Below, piece by piece: positions 22,499 through 30,768 of a stretch of 32,110 bases of DNA (positions are counted from its first letter, which is position 1; each line of letters opens with the position of its first letter). Source of the DNA: Albimonas sp036154955 (GTDB lineage: Bacteria; Pseudomonadota; Alphaproteobacteria; Rhodobacterales; Rhodobacteraceae). Location of the stretch: NCBI GenBank assembly GCA_036154955.1, contig JAYZWL010000048.1, positions 1 to 32,110 on the forward strand, given 5' to 3'. The notes below the pieces were generated by a model. The model was not told the DNA's origin, did not search any database, and saw nothing but the letters and a program-made list of their open reading frames with translations. Position numbers and translations under genes: made by a program.

Positions 22499-24937
22499 AT
22501 GAAGTTCACCCTTTCCTGGCTCAAGGAGCATCTGGACACCGACGCCAGCCCGCAGGAGATCGCGGACGCGCTGACCGATCTCGGGCTGGAGCTGGAGGAG
22601 CTGTCGGACCCCGCCGACGCGCTGGGCGGTTTCCGGATCTGCCGGGTGATCGAGGCCGGGCCGCATCCCGACGCCGACCGTCTGCGGCTCTGCCGGGTGG
22701 AGACCTGGCCGAACGGGCCCGACGCCGCCTCGGTCGAGGTGCAGGTGGTCTGCGGCGCGCCCAACGCGCGCACCGGGCTGGTCGGCGTCTTCGCCGCGCC
22801 AGGCATGCACATCCCCGGCACCGGGGTCGACCTGAAGCCCGGCGTGATCCGGGGCGTTGAGTCGAACGGCATGCTCTGCTCCGAGCGGGAGCTGGAGATC
22901 TCGGAGGACCATGACGGGATCATCGACCTGCCCGCCGACGCGCCGCTGGGCACGCGCTTCATCGACTACGCCGGGCTGAACGACCCGGTCTTCGACATCG
23001 CCATCACCCCCAACCGTCCGGACGCGCTGGGCGTGGCGGGGATCGCGCGCGATCTCGCCGCCCGGGGGATCGGCACGCTGAAGACGAAGGCGATTCCGGC
23101 GGTTCCGGGGACGTTCGCCTCCCCGGTCTCGGTGTCGCTGGCGGCGGAGGTCGCGGACCTCGCCTGCCCCGTCTTCGCCCTGCGGCTGGTGCGCGGCGTG
23201 AAGAACGGGCCCTCGCCCGCCTGGCTGCAGCGCCGCCTGCGCGCCATTGGGCTGCGGCCGATCTCGGCGCTGGTCGATGTCACGAACTTCTTCACCTATG
23301 ACCGCGGCCGCCCGCTGCATGTGTTCGACGCCGCCAGGGTGACCGGCGACCTGCAGGTGCGCTTCGCGCGCAAGGGCGAGGAGCTGCTGGCGCTGGACGG
23401 CAAGACCTACGCGCTCGACCCGACCATGACCGTGGTCGCCGACGACGCGGGGGCGGAGAGCCTCGGCGGGATCATGGGCGGCGAGGTCTCGGGCTGCACG
23501 GAGCAGACGACCGACGTGCTGATCGAGGCGGCGTGGTTCGACCCGGTGCGCACCGCGCTGACCGGGCGCAAGCTGAAAATCAATTCCGACGCCCGCTACC
23601 GTTTCGACCGGGGCGTGGACCCGGAAAGCTGCGCGGACGGGGTCGAGGCCGCGACGGCGATGATCCTGGAGCTGTGCGGCGGCGAGGCGTCCGAGGTGAT
23701 CGTGGCCGGCAAGGCCCCCGACATGGCCCGCGCCTACCGGCTGGACCCGGCCCGCTGCGCCTCGCTGGTCGGCATGGACATTCCGGAGGCGGAGCAGCGG
23801 CGGATCCTGACCGCGCTGGGCTTCGTCCCCCGCGACGAGGCCGACGGGCGGATCATGGTCGACGTCCCCTCCTGGCGCCCCGATGTGCAGGGCGAGGCGG
23901 ATCTGGTGGAGGAGGTGGCCCGCGTCGCCTCGCTGACCAGGCTGGTCGCCCGGCCCCTGCCCCGGCCGTCCGCCGGCGTGACCCGGCCGACGATGACGCT
24001 GGGCCAGAAGCGCGAGGCCACCGCCCGCCGGGCGCTGGCCATGGCCGGCATGAACGAGTGCGTGACCTATTCCTTCGTCTCCCAGACCCAGGCCGCGGCC
24101 TTCGGCGGCGGCTCGGACGCGGTGCGGCTGGAGAACCCGATCAGCTCGGAGATGAGCCATATGCGCCCCGACCCGTTGGCCGGGCTGATGGCCGCCGTGG
24201 CGCGCAACCAGGCCCGCGGCGCGGGCGAGCTGGCCCTGTTCGAGATCGGGCCGGGCTGGGCAGGCGGCGAGCCCGAGGACCAGCGCGTCGTCGCCTCGGG
24301 CGTCTTCGCCGGCGCCTCCGCCCCGCGGGAATGGACCGGGACGCGCCGGGCCGTGGACCTGTGGGACGCCAAGGCCGCGGCGGAGGCGGCGCTCTCCGCG
24401 CTCGGCGCGCCGGTGGAGCGGCTGATGGTGATGCGCAACGCCCCCGACTGGTTCCACCCGGGCCGCTCGGCGGTGCTGTCGCTGGGGCCGAAGGTTCCGC
24501 TGGCGGTCTATGGGGAGCTGCATCCGAAGGCGCTTGAGGCGATGGACGTGAAGGGCCCGGCCGCGGCCTTCACCCTGTTCCTCGACGCCATCCCCGTGCC
24601 CAAGGCGCGGTCCATCGCGCGGCCGGCGCTCGGCGCCTCGGACCTGCAGGCGGTGGAGCGGGACTTCGCCTTCGTGGTGGACGCGGAATGCGAGGCCGAG
24701 ACCCTGCTGCGCGCCGCCCGCGGGGCCGACAAGGCGCTGATCGCGGGGGCGACGGTCTTCGACGTGTTCGGCGGACCGAAGGCGGCGGCGAGCCTGGGCG
24801 AGGGCAAGAAGTCGGTGGCCATCGCCGTCCGCCTCCAGCCCCGCCTGAAGACCCTGACCGAGGACGAGATCGAGGCGGTGGCGAAGAAGGTCGTCGCGGC
24901 GGTCGAGAAGGCCTCGGGCGGCGCGCTGCGGACCTGA
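22499..24937 (+). CDS. pheT: phenylalanine--tRNA ligase beta subunit
   Basis: An 812-residue beta subunit of PheRS. Domain order is canonical: N-terminal FTLSWLKEHLD, an EMAP/OB-fold tRNA-binding domain (about 40-150), the B3/B4 editing domain (about 210-380, with GGIMGGE near 323), the B5 domain (about 400-475), a catalytic-like core with FEIGPGW, and the C-terminal ferredoxin-like anticodon-binding domain (about 715-805) starting near LQAVERDFAFVVD. Editing hydrolyses Tyr-tRNA-Phe. The ATG at 22499 has GGAG 8 bases upstream. It is separated from pheS by about 1.2 kb including vapBC on the other strand, so it may need its own promoter near 22380-22490. Confidence 0.97.
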   Translation: MKFTLSWLKEHLDTDASPQEIADALTDLGLELEELSDPADALGGFRICRVIEAGPHPDADRLRLCRVETWPNGPDAASVEVQVVCGAPNARTGLVGVFAAPGMHIPGTGVDLKPGVIRGVESNGMLCSERELEISEDHDGIIDLPADAPLGTRFIDYAGLNDPVFDIAITPNRPDALGVAGIARDLAARGIGTLKTKAIPAVPGTFASPVSVSLAAEVADLACPVFALRLVRGVKNGPSPAWLQRRLRAIGLRPISALVDVTNFFTYDRGRPLHVFDAARVTGDLQVRFARKGEELLALDGKTYALDPTMTVVADDAGAESLGGIMGGEVSGCTEQTTDVLIEAAWFDPVRTALTGRKLKINSDARYRFDRGVDPESCADGVEAATAMILELCGGEASEVIVAGKAPDMARAYRLDPARCASLVGMDIPEAEQRRILTALGFVPRDEADGRIMVDVPSWRPDVQGEADLVEEVARVASLTRLVARPLPRPSAGVTRPTMTLGQKREATARRALAMAGMNECVTYSFVSQTQAAAFGGGSDAVRLENPISSEMSHMRPDPLAGLMAAVARNQARGAGELALFEIGPGWAGGEPEDQRVVASGVFAGASAPREWTGTRRAVDLWDAKAAAEAALSALGAPVERLMVMRNAPDWFHPGRSAVLSLGPKVPLAVYGELHPKALEAMDVKGPAAAFTLFLDAIPVPKARSIARPALGASDLQAVERDFAFVVDAECEAETLLRAARGADKALIAGATVFDVFGGPKAAASLGEGKKSVAIAVRLQPRLKTLTEDEIEAVAKKVVAAVEKASGGALRT

Positions 24938-25039
24938 CGGTCCGGGCCGGTCTCCGATAACGCGGGACGGAGCCGATTGCGAGGGCCGGGGCGCGGGACC
25001 GGCACCACGAGCGTTCGGCGATCCCGATCGGCGGAGAAC

Positions 25040-25068
25040 GCGCCCGGTCCCGGGATGGGGCCGGGCGC
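25040..25068. terminator. terminator-like stem-loop between pheT and ribH2
   Basis: GCGCCCGGTCCC (25040-25051) pairs with GGGGCCGGGCGC (25057-25068) around GGGAT: 12 pairs including one G-U in the plus-strand RNA. A short T-run (GCGTTTC) follows. Position between the convergent ends of pheT and ribH2 suits a terminator for one or both. Confidence 0.65.
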
Positions 25069-25095
25069 GCTGCGTTTCGGGGCGCCTGCGTCGGC

Positions 25096-25587
25096 TCAGG
25101 CGGCCAGCGGCGCGACGGCCTTGTGGGCCTCCAGCGTGGCGAGGCAGGCCTCGGCGGCCTCCCGTCCCTTGACCACGAAATGATCGCGGAAGAAGGCCTC
25201 GTGCGGCGCCGTCTCCTGGAAATGGTGCGGGGTGAGCACGACCGAGAGCGCGGGCACCCCGGTCTCCAGCCCCACCTGCATCAGCGCGCCGACCACGGTT
25301 TCGGAGACGAAATCGTGCCGGTAGATGCCGCCGTCGACCACGAAGGCGCAGCCGGCGACGGCCGCATAGCGCCCGGTGGCGGCGAGGCGCTTGGCCAGCA
25401 GCGGGATCTCGAAGGCGCCGGGCACGTCGATCACCTCGACCTCGGCTTCGCCGTTGGTCAGGCGGGCCATTTCGGCCACGAAGCTGGCGCAGGCCTCGTC
25501 CACCACGGCGGCGTGCCAGCGGGCGCGGATGAAGGCGACCTTGATCGCCGGGCTGTCGGTGTTGGACTGGGTCTGGGTCCGATCCAT
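25096..25587 (-). CDS. ribH2: 6,7-dimethyl-8-ribityllumazine synthase, RibH2 type
   Basis: A 163-residue lumazine synthase. It condenses 5-amino-6-ribitylamino-uracil with 3,4-dihydroxy-2-butanone 4-phosphate, the penultimate step of riboflavin synthesis. The substrate-site Trp24 in RARWHA, DVPGAFEIPL and GGIYRHDFV with catalytic His91 follow the decameric Brucella-type RibH2 rather than the icosahedral RibH1; HHFQETAPHEAFFRDHFVVKG also matches. The ATG at 25587 is chosen for the strong ribosome-binding sequence GGAGGGA 6 bases upstream; the frame extends into the leader. Expression is under an FMN riboswitch about 100 bases upstream. No other rib gene is nearby, so this is a stand-alone flavin-responsive unit. 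Confidence 0.95.
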   Translation of the reverse strand: MDRTQTQSNTDSPAIKVAFIRARWHAAVVDEACASFVAEMARLTNGEAEVEVIDVPGAFEIPLLAKRLAATGRYAAVAGCAFVVDGGIYRHDFVSETVVGALMQVGLETGVPALSVVLTPHHFQETAPHEAFFRDHFVVKGREAAEACLATLEAHKAVAPLAA

Positions 25588-25685
25588 TGCGCGTCCCTCC
25601 TCAGGACAGACATGAATCGGGACGACGAGCGCCGCGGTCGCCGGGCGGGTCGCGCGCGCGCGATCCGGCCCCGAGGCCGCGCTCC

Positions 25686-25835
25686 CGTTCTCTTTCATCC
25701 GGACTGTGACCGTCGGCGCCGGGATCCCACCGGGCTCTGCTGACCGCCTTCGGGCTGCCCCTCCGGCGCGCTCGCGGGCTCATGCCCATGCCTGGGCCAT
25801 CACCGCCGGTGGGGACTTTCACCCCGCCCCGAGAA
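25686..25835 (-). promoter_or_regulatory. FMN riboswitch (RFN element)
   Basis: Read on the minus strand, the conserved RFN pieces occur in order: GGGGCGGGGTGAAAGTCCCC, ACCGGCGGTGA, AGCCCGCGAGCG, GGTCAGCAGAGCCCGGTGGG, GCCGACGGTCACAGTCCGGA and TGAAAGAGAACG. These make the P1 to P6 helices of an FMN aptamer. About 98 bases of leader separate it from the ribH2 start. That leader contains a GC hairpin (CGGCC-TCGG-GGCCG) and a short GTCC/GGAC pairing around the ribosome-binding site, so control could be at termination or translation initiation; no U-tract is visible. Confidence 0.92.
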
Positions 25836-26060
25836 CTTGACCGGCCGGTCGGCAGGTCGGGGGCGACGATAGCCGGGGCCGGACGCCGCGTCCAGCGGGG
25901 TCGCGAGGGTCCATGTCGGCCGGGGGCCGCGCGACATCGAGTCAGCGCGCGGGGCCGCGCGACGACCCTCGCGTCGATGGCGCCGGCGCGCCCGCGCGGC
26001 GTGGCGGCCGGGCGCCGGGTGGGATGGGGGCGAGCGGACGGGGGCTCGCGCCCGCCCGGA

Positions 26061-26101
26061 GGCCGCTTGCGGCCGGAGACATGGGAATGCCCCGAAGGGG
26101 C
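26061..26101 (-). terminator. candidate terminator hairpins after cobA
   Basis: Two small perfect stems lie just after the cobA stop on the minus strand: GCCCC/GGGGC (26089-26101) with a three-base loop, then GGCCGC/GCGGCC (26061-26074) with a two-base loop. Neither has a T-run. They would separate the sox-cobA transcript from the ribH2 riboswitch leader. Confidence 0.4.
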
Positions 26102-26110
26102 GCCGCCGGG

Positions 26111-26959
26111 TTACGGCTCCTCGGCCGGGCGGCCGCGGCCAAGGGGGTCGAGATCCGTCGGCCCCTCCCCCTGCCACCAGGCCAGCGCCCGGCGCAGCAG
26201 CGCGCCGCGCCCGATCACGATCAGCGCGGGCGGGACCATTCCGGCCGCGGCCACGTCCTCGGCCGCGCGGCCCAGCGTCGTTTCCAGCACCTTCTGCGCG
26301 GGCAGGGTGGCGTCGGTGACCACCGCCACCGGTTCGTCCCCGGACCGCCCGGCCGCCATGAAGCGGGCGGCGAGCTCCCCCAGCGTGCGCAGGCCCATAT
26401 AGACCACGACCATCTGCGAGCCGCGGGCGATGGACTCCCAGTCGATCGCCGCCGGCGCCTCGCCCCGCGCGTCATGGCCGGTCAGGAAGGTCACCGACTG
26501 GTTCACGTCGCGATGGGTGGCGGGGATGCCGGCATAGGCCAGCCCGCCGATCCCCGCGGTGATCCCGGGGATGATGCGGATCGGCACCCCGTGCTGGACC
26601 AGCGTCTGCGCCTCCTCCCCCCCGCGGCCGAACAGGAACGGATCGCCGCCCTTGAGCCGGAGCACGCGGCGCCCGGCCCGCGCCATCTCCACCAGCCGGA
26701 GCGAAATGTCCTTCTGCTTCGCCGACGGCTTGCCGCCGCGCTTGCCCGCGAAGACCCGCTCGGCCGCGGGGTTGGCGAAGTCCAGCACCCGATCGTCGAC
26801 CAGCGCGTCGTAGACCACCACGTCGGCCTGCCGCAGCCCGTTGAGCGCGTGCAGGGTCAGCAGCCCCGGGTCGCCGGGACCGGCGCCGGCGAGCCAGACC
26901 CAGCCGGGCCGCATCTCGGGCCAGGGTTCGGAGGCGGGGAGGAGGTCGGAGGCGCTCAT
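26111..26959 (-). CDS. cobA: uroporphyrinogen-III C-methyltransferase
   Basis: A 282-residue SAM-dependent SUMT that methylates uroporphyrinogen III at C2 and C7 to precorrin-2, the branch point to siroheme and cobalamin. Family motifs are intact: GAGPGDPGLLT (25-35), VVYDALVD, and the SAM/substrate loop LKGGDPFLFGRGGEE (102-116), then GIPATHRDVNQSVTFLTGH. It lacks the CysG N-terminal dehydrogenase/chelatase part, so it is a stand-alone enzyme. The start ATG has only a weak GGGA nearby. It begins 32 bases after the soxG stop on the same strand, so it is probably co-transcribed with the sarcosine oxidase genes; no other cobalamin or siroheme gene is visible. Confidence 0.93.
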   Translation of the reverse strand: MSASDLLPASEPWPEMRPGWVWLAGAGPGDPGLLTLHALNGLRQADVVVYDALVDDRVLDFANPAAERVFAGKRGGKPSAKQKDISLRLVEMARAGRRVLRLKGGDPFLFGRGGEEAQTLVQHGVPIRIIPGITAGIGGLAYAGIPATHRDVNQSVTFLTGHDARGEAPAAIDWESIARGSQMVVVYMGLRTLGELAARFMAAGRSGDEPVAVVTDATLPAQKVLETTLGRAAEDVAAAGMVPPALIVIGRGALLRRALAWWQGEGPTDLDPLGRGRPAEEP

Positions 26960-26991
26960 TCCCGTTGCATAGCCCCCCCCGGCGCCTCCGC

Positions 26992-27510
26992 CTAGACGGC
27001 CGTCAACCGAGCGGCGACGCGCCGCGCCTGCGTCTCCAGCGCAGGCGCGAGGGAAAGCGGGACCAGCAGCGCCGCCGCGCCGGGTTCGCGCAGCAAGGTG
27101 AGCGGGACATGGCGCCAGCCGGTGACGGCCACGGCGCCCTCAGGAAAGGCGGCCGGGCGCAGGTCGAGCGGGACCAGCCGGGCCAGCAGCGCCGCGACCG
27201 CCTGCCAGTCGCCCGCGATCCGCAGGCGGGCGAGCCCGGCCCCGATCTCGGCCGCCGCGCCGGCCTCCGCGTCCAGTTCCGCCAGCGGGGCGGGCGGGGG
27301 CGCGGCCGGGTCGGCGCCGGTCCAGACCCGCCAGACCAGCGGCGCGCGGCGCCAGAGCCGGGCGCCGGACGCGGCCTCGACCCATTCGCCGGGGGCGGGG
27401 GCCGGGGCCTCGAACGCCTTGCAGAGGCGGGCGCCGTCGGGGCCGCGCCAGACCTCGGCCTCCCACAGGGCGCCGGCGGGGAGGAGGTCGATGCGCAGGG
27501 GCTCAGTCAT
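26992..27510 (-). CDS. soxG: sarcosine oxidase gamma subunit
   Basis: A 172-residue SoxG, the small structural subunit of heterotetrameric sarcosine oxidase. The family is poorly conserved in sequence. Supporting features are the length, position after soxA, C-terminal HVPLTLLREPGAAALLVPLSLAPALETQ and central LARLRIAGDWQAVAALLARLVPLDL. Its ATG lies inside the last codons of soxA (8-base overlap), indicating translational coupling. It is the last sox gene, with cobA next. Confidence 0.85.
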   Translation of the reverse strand: MTEPLRIDLLPAGALWEAEVWRGPDGARLCKAFEAPAPAPGEWVEAASGARLWRRAPLVWRVWTGADPAAPPPAPLAELDAEAGAAAEIGAGLARLRIAGDWQAVAALLARLVPLDLRPAAFPEGAVAVTGWRHVPLTLLREPGAAALLVPLSLAPALETQARRVAARLTAV

Positions 27511-30490
27511 CGGCGGAGCCCCCGTGCTTCATGCGCGATCCTTCGGGGTCGTCTTTCATTCGCGATCCCCCTGGATCGACGAAACACGACGCGCGGACCT
27601 TCACCTTGGTCACGGCGCCGGCGGTGGGGTCATGGGCCATCAGGGTCGCGCCCTCCAGCGCCTCGACGCCGCCTTCCGCGAAGCCCAGCGCGATGCGCGC
27701 GCCCATCGCCGGGCTGTCGGCGATGGAGGCGATCCAGCCGATGCCGCGCCCGGTCTCCTCCCCCAACCGGTGCAGGAGGGCCCCGGCCCGCAGGCCCGCG
27801 CCCCTGTCGGTCGCGATCAGCCCGACCAGCCGGGGCCGGGCGGGGTCGGCCAGCGCCTCCCGCCCCATCAGCGCCCGCCCGAGGAACGGTTTTTCCCGCG
27901 ACGCCATGCCCGCGGCGCCCAGATCGGCCAGCGTCGCCCGCCCGTCGATCTCCCGCCCGGTGAGAAAGCCTTTCTCCACCCGCAGGATGTCCAGCGCCTC
28001 CAGCCCGTAGAGCCCGCCGCCCTCGGCCCCCGCGGCCTCCGCCAGCGCGTCCCACAGCGCGGGGGCGTCGGCGGGGCGGACATGGACCTCATAGGCGAGC
28101 TCGCCCGAGAATCCGAGGCGCGCGACCCGCGCGGGCAGGCCGGCCACGGTCATCTCCCGGACCCCGAGGAAGGGGAGCGCGGCGGGCGAGACGTCGTCCT
28201 CCGTCACCCGCCCCAGCGCGGCGCGGGCGCGCGGCCCGGCCAGGGCCAGCGCGCACCAGCCCTCCGTCACCGGGGTCACGGCGGCGCGGAACGGGCCGAG
28301 CCGGGCTTTCCAGCGGGCGAAATGCGCCTCCGCGGCCTCCGCATGGCCGGTGGTGGTGGTGACGAGGAACGCCGTCTCCGACAGCCGCCAGACGGTCCCG
28401 TCGTCGAAGACGATCCCGTCCTCGCGCAGCAGGAACCCGTAGCGGGCCTTGCCGATGGGCAGGGTCGAGACGCGGTTGGAGAACATCGCGTCGAGGAACC
28501 CCGCCGCCTCCGGCCCCTGCACCATGAACTTGCCGAGCGTGGAGATATCGCAGAGCCCGACCGAGGCGCGGACCGTCGCGGCCTCGCGCATCGAGGCGGC
28601 GCGCAGGTCCTCGCCCGGAGCGGGGAAGAACCACGGGCGGCGCCAGTGGCCGGCGTCGACGAAGACGGCGCCCGCGGCCTCTGCCTTGGCGTGGAAGGGC
28701 GTGGGGCGGAACGGGGCCCAGGTCGTCCCGTCGATCTCGCCGGCGAAGACGCCCATGGACACCGGGGCGTAGGGCGGGCGGAAGGTGGTGGGCGAGAGCG
28801 CGCCGGGCCCGGCCTCTCCCCGCGCCTCGGCCAGCAGGGCCAGCCCCGCGACGCCCCCCGCCTTGCCCTGGTCGGTGGCCATGCCGAGCGTGGTGTAGCG
28901 CTTCATGTGCTCGGGGGCCTCGAACCCCTCGCGATGCGCCTGGCGGATGTCGGCGGCGGTGACGTCGTGCATGGGGTCGACGAATTTCCGGTCGGTCCGG
29001 CCGCGGGCGGAGACCTCCCAGACCGGGGCGGGGGGCGTCTCCCACCCGCCCGGCTCCGCGTCCTTGAGCGGGCGGCGGCGGGTGGTCCGGGCGGCGATGG
29101 CGGCGCGGCGGCCGGCGGCGCGGCCGGAGGTGAGGCAGTCCTCCGTCCCCCAGACCCCGGCGGCGGCGCCGGCGGCGATCACCTCGCCCTCGCCGGGCAG
29201 GAAGCAGAGCAGGTCGTCGGACCAGACCGGGCGCGCGCGGGCGTGGGAGGTCAGGTGCAGGGCCGGGGACCAGCCGCCGGAGACGGCGAGCACGTCGGCG
29301 GAGAGCTTCTCCTCCGGCAGGGCCCGCCCCTCGCCCCGGTGGCGGCCGCAGAGCACGGCGCGCAGCCCGCCGGACAGGCCCCCGCCCAGCGCCCGGATCG
29401 GGGCCATGCCGGGGCGGATGGCGACGCCGGCAGCGGCGGCGATCCGCCCGGCCGCTTCCGGGGCGCGGTCGCGCAGGTCGAGCAGGGTCACGTCCAGCCC
29501 CGCCAGCGCCAGCGACGCGGCCGCGGCGTAGGCGGAATCATTGCCGGTCGCCACCACGATCCGCCGCCCGGGCGCCACGCCGAAGCGGACCGCGTAGGTC
29601 GCGGCGGCGGCCGCGCCCATCACCCCAGGCAGGTCGTTGTCCCCGAAGACCAGCCCGCGTTCGATGGCGCCGGTGGCGGCGACGATGGCGCGGGTCCGGA
29701 CCAGCCGCAGACGTTCCCGCACCGGGGCCCCGGCCGGCAGGCGCTCCACCACTCCCGCGACGCCGTGGTCATAGAGCCCGAAGACCTGCGCGCGGGTCAG
29801 CAGGCGGATGTTGTCGTGCGCCGCGACGGCCCCGGCCAGTTCGGCCAGCGTCGCCGCCCCGTCGGGATCCGCCAGCAGCGCGCCGCCGATCCGAAAATCC
29901 TGCTCGGCGAGGATCACGTCGGCGCCCTGCTCCGCCGCCTCCAGCGCCGCCGCCAGCCCCGCGGGCCCGGCGCCGGCGACCAGCAGGTCGCAATGGTCGT
30001 GGACCTGCTCGTAAAGGTCCGGATCCGGCTCGGTCGTCGCGGCGCCGAGGCCGGCGGCCCGGCGGATCAGGTGCTCGAACCCCATCCAGACGCGGGTTCC
30101 CTCGAACGGGCCCATGAAGGTCTTGTAGTAGAAGCCGGCGGTGAGGAACCGCCCCAGAAGGTCGTTGACCCGCCCCGCGTCGAAGGCCAGCGACGGCCAG
30201 TGGTTCTGCGAGGCGGCGACGAGCCCCGGCTCCAGCTCCACCATCGGGGCCTTGAGGTTGGGGGTGCGCCGCGCGCCCTCGCCCACCGTCACCAGCGCGC
30301 CCGCCTCCTCCTCCCCCGCCGACATGATCCCGCGGGGGCGGTGATACTTGAAGGAGCGGCCGACCAGCCGCACGCCCTGCGCCATCAGCGCGGCGGCGAG
30401 GGTGTCGCCCTCCCGCCCGGTCATCTCGCGGCCGTTCCAGCGGAAGGGGACCGGGGCGCCGGATCCGGGGCGCAGGCGGAAACCGGTCAT
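27503..30490 (-). CDS. soxA: sarcosine oxidase alpha subunit
   Basis: A 995-residue SoxA. The N-terminal ferredoxin-like domain (about 1-90, with RSFKYHRPRGIMSAG) is followed by a FAD/NAD-binding Rossmann domain (GAGPAG at 173-178) and a long C-terminal GcvT-like folate-binding domain (about 590-970) with the KSF-type blocks STLGKFMVQGPEAAGFL and GFSGELAYEVHV. The enzyme oxidatively demethylates sarcosine to glycine, H2O2 and 5,10-methylene-THF; the alpha subunit binds NAD+ and folate. The start overlaps soxD by 4 bases (ATGA). The extreme C-terminus carries a tandem repeat of nine residues, each containing GSRMK, before the stop. Confidence 0.96.
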   Translation of the reverse strand: MTGFRLRPGSGAPVPFRWNGREMTGREGDTLAAALMAQGVRLVGRSFKYHRPRGIMSAGEEEAGALVTVGEGARRTPNLKAPMVELEPGLVAASQNHWPSLAFDAGRVNDLLGRFLTAGFYYKTFMGPFEGTRVWMGFEHLIRRAAGLGAATTEPDPDLYEQVHDHCDLLVAGAGPAGLAAALEAAEQGADVILAEQDFRIGGALLADPDGAATLAELAGAVAAHDNIRLLTRAQVFGLYDHGVAGVVERLPAGAPVRERLRLVRTRAIVAATGAIERGLVFGDNDLPGVMGAAAAATYAVRFGVAPGRRIVVATGNDSAYAAAASLALAGLDVTLLDLRDRAPEAAGRIAAAAGVAIRPGMAPIRALGGGLSGGLRAVLCGRHRGEGRALPEEKLSADVLAVSGGWSPALHLTSHARARPVWSDDLLCFLPGEGEVIAAGAAAGVWGTEDCLTSGRAAGRRAAIAARTTRRRPLKDAEPGGWETPPAPVWEVSARGRTDRKFVDPMHDVTAADIRQAHREGFEAPEHMKRYTTLGMATDQGKAGGVAGLALLAEARGEAGPGALSPTTFRPPYAPVSMGVFAGEIDGTTWAPFRPTPFHAKAEAAGAVFVDAGHWRRPWFFPAPGEDLRAASMREAATVRASVGLCDISTLGKFMVQGPEAAGFLDAMFSNRVSTLPIGKARYGFLLREDGIVFDDGTVWRLSETAFLVTTTTGHAEAAEAHFARWKARLGPFRAAVTPVTEGWCALALAGPRARAALGRVTEDDVSPAALPFLGVREMTVAGLPARVARLGFSGELAYEVHVRPADAPALWDALAEAAGAEGGGLYGLEALDILRVEKGFLTGREIDGRATLADLGAAGMASREKPFLGRALMGREALADPARPRLVGLIATDRGAGLRAGALLHRLGEETGRGIGWIASIADSPAMGARIALGFAEGGVEALEGATLMAHDPTAGAVTKVKVRASCFVDPGGSRMKDDPEGSRMKHGGSADD
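27528..27581. repeat. 27-bp tandem duplication at the soxA 3' end
   Basis: Units 27528-27554 and 27555-27581 are similar but diverged, encoding DPGGSRMKD and DPEGSRMKH in frame on the minus strand. The family normally ends near a single DPxGxRM-like motif, so the second copy extends the tail without breaking the frame or the soxG start. Confidence 0.6.
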
Positions 30491-30768
30491 CGGACGCGCA
30501 CCTTCAGGGCGCGGGCCTCCGCCGGGTCGGCGAAGTCCACGGAGACGACCTCATGGGTGACGTTGTTCCGGACGATCTCCAGAAACGCGCCGCAGCCGAG
30601 ACGGTGGCGCCAGAGCTCCCGCGCCTCGCCCTTCGGCTGCGCGCGCATGTAGACCGCGTCCACCCATTTCGCGGGCGCGGCGTCGAGCGCGGGCCAGTCC
30701 ATGACCGGGCCTTCGTAGGCGAACTCCCCCTCGTCGCGGGGGCCGCAGAACGGGCAGGTGAGGCGCAT
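30487..30768 (-). CDS. soxD: sarcosine oxidase delta subunit
   Basis: A 93-residue SoxD. The zinc-binding residues of the family are present with the right spacing: Cys5 and Cys8 (LTCPFCG), His55 and Cys59 (RHRLGCG). FLEIVRNNVTHEV is also typical. It helps hold the alpha and beta subunits of the heterotetramer together. Its ATG overlaps the soxB stop by one base (TGATG) and its stop overlaps the soxA start by four, so all three are tightly coupled. Confidence 0.95.
   Translation of the reverse strand: MRLTCPFCGPRDEGEFAYEGPVMDWPALDAAPAKWVDAVYMRAQPKGEARELWRHRLGCGAFLEIVRNNVTHEVVSVDFADPAEARALKVRVR

Noticed and set aside
27098..30652. 1184-codon open frame on the plus strand opposite the sox genes
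   Set aside because: It mirrors soxG-soxA-soxD codons; the translation is Arg/Gly/Pro/His-rich with no domain, while the minus strand encodes well-recognised proteins. In such GC-rich DNA stops are rare in shadow frames.
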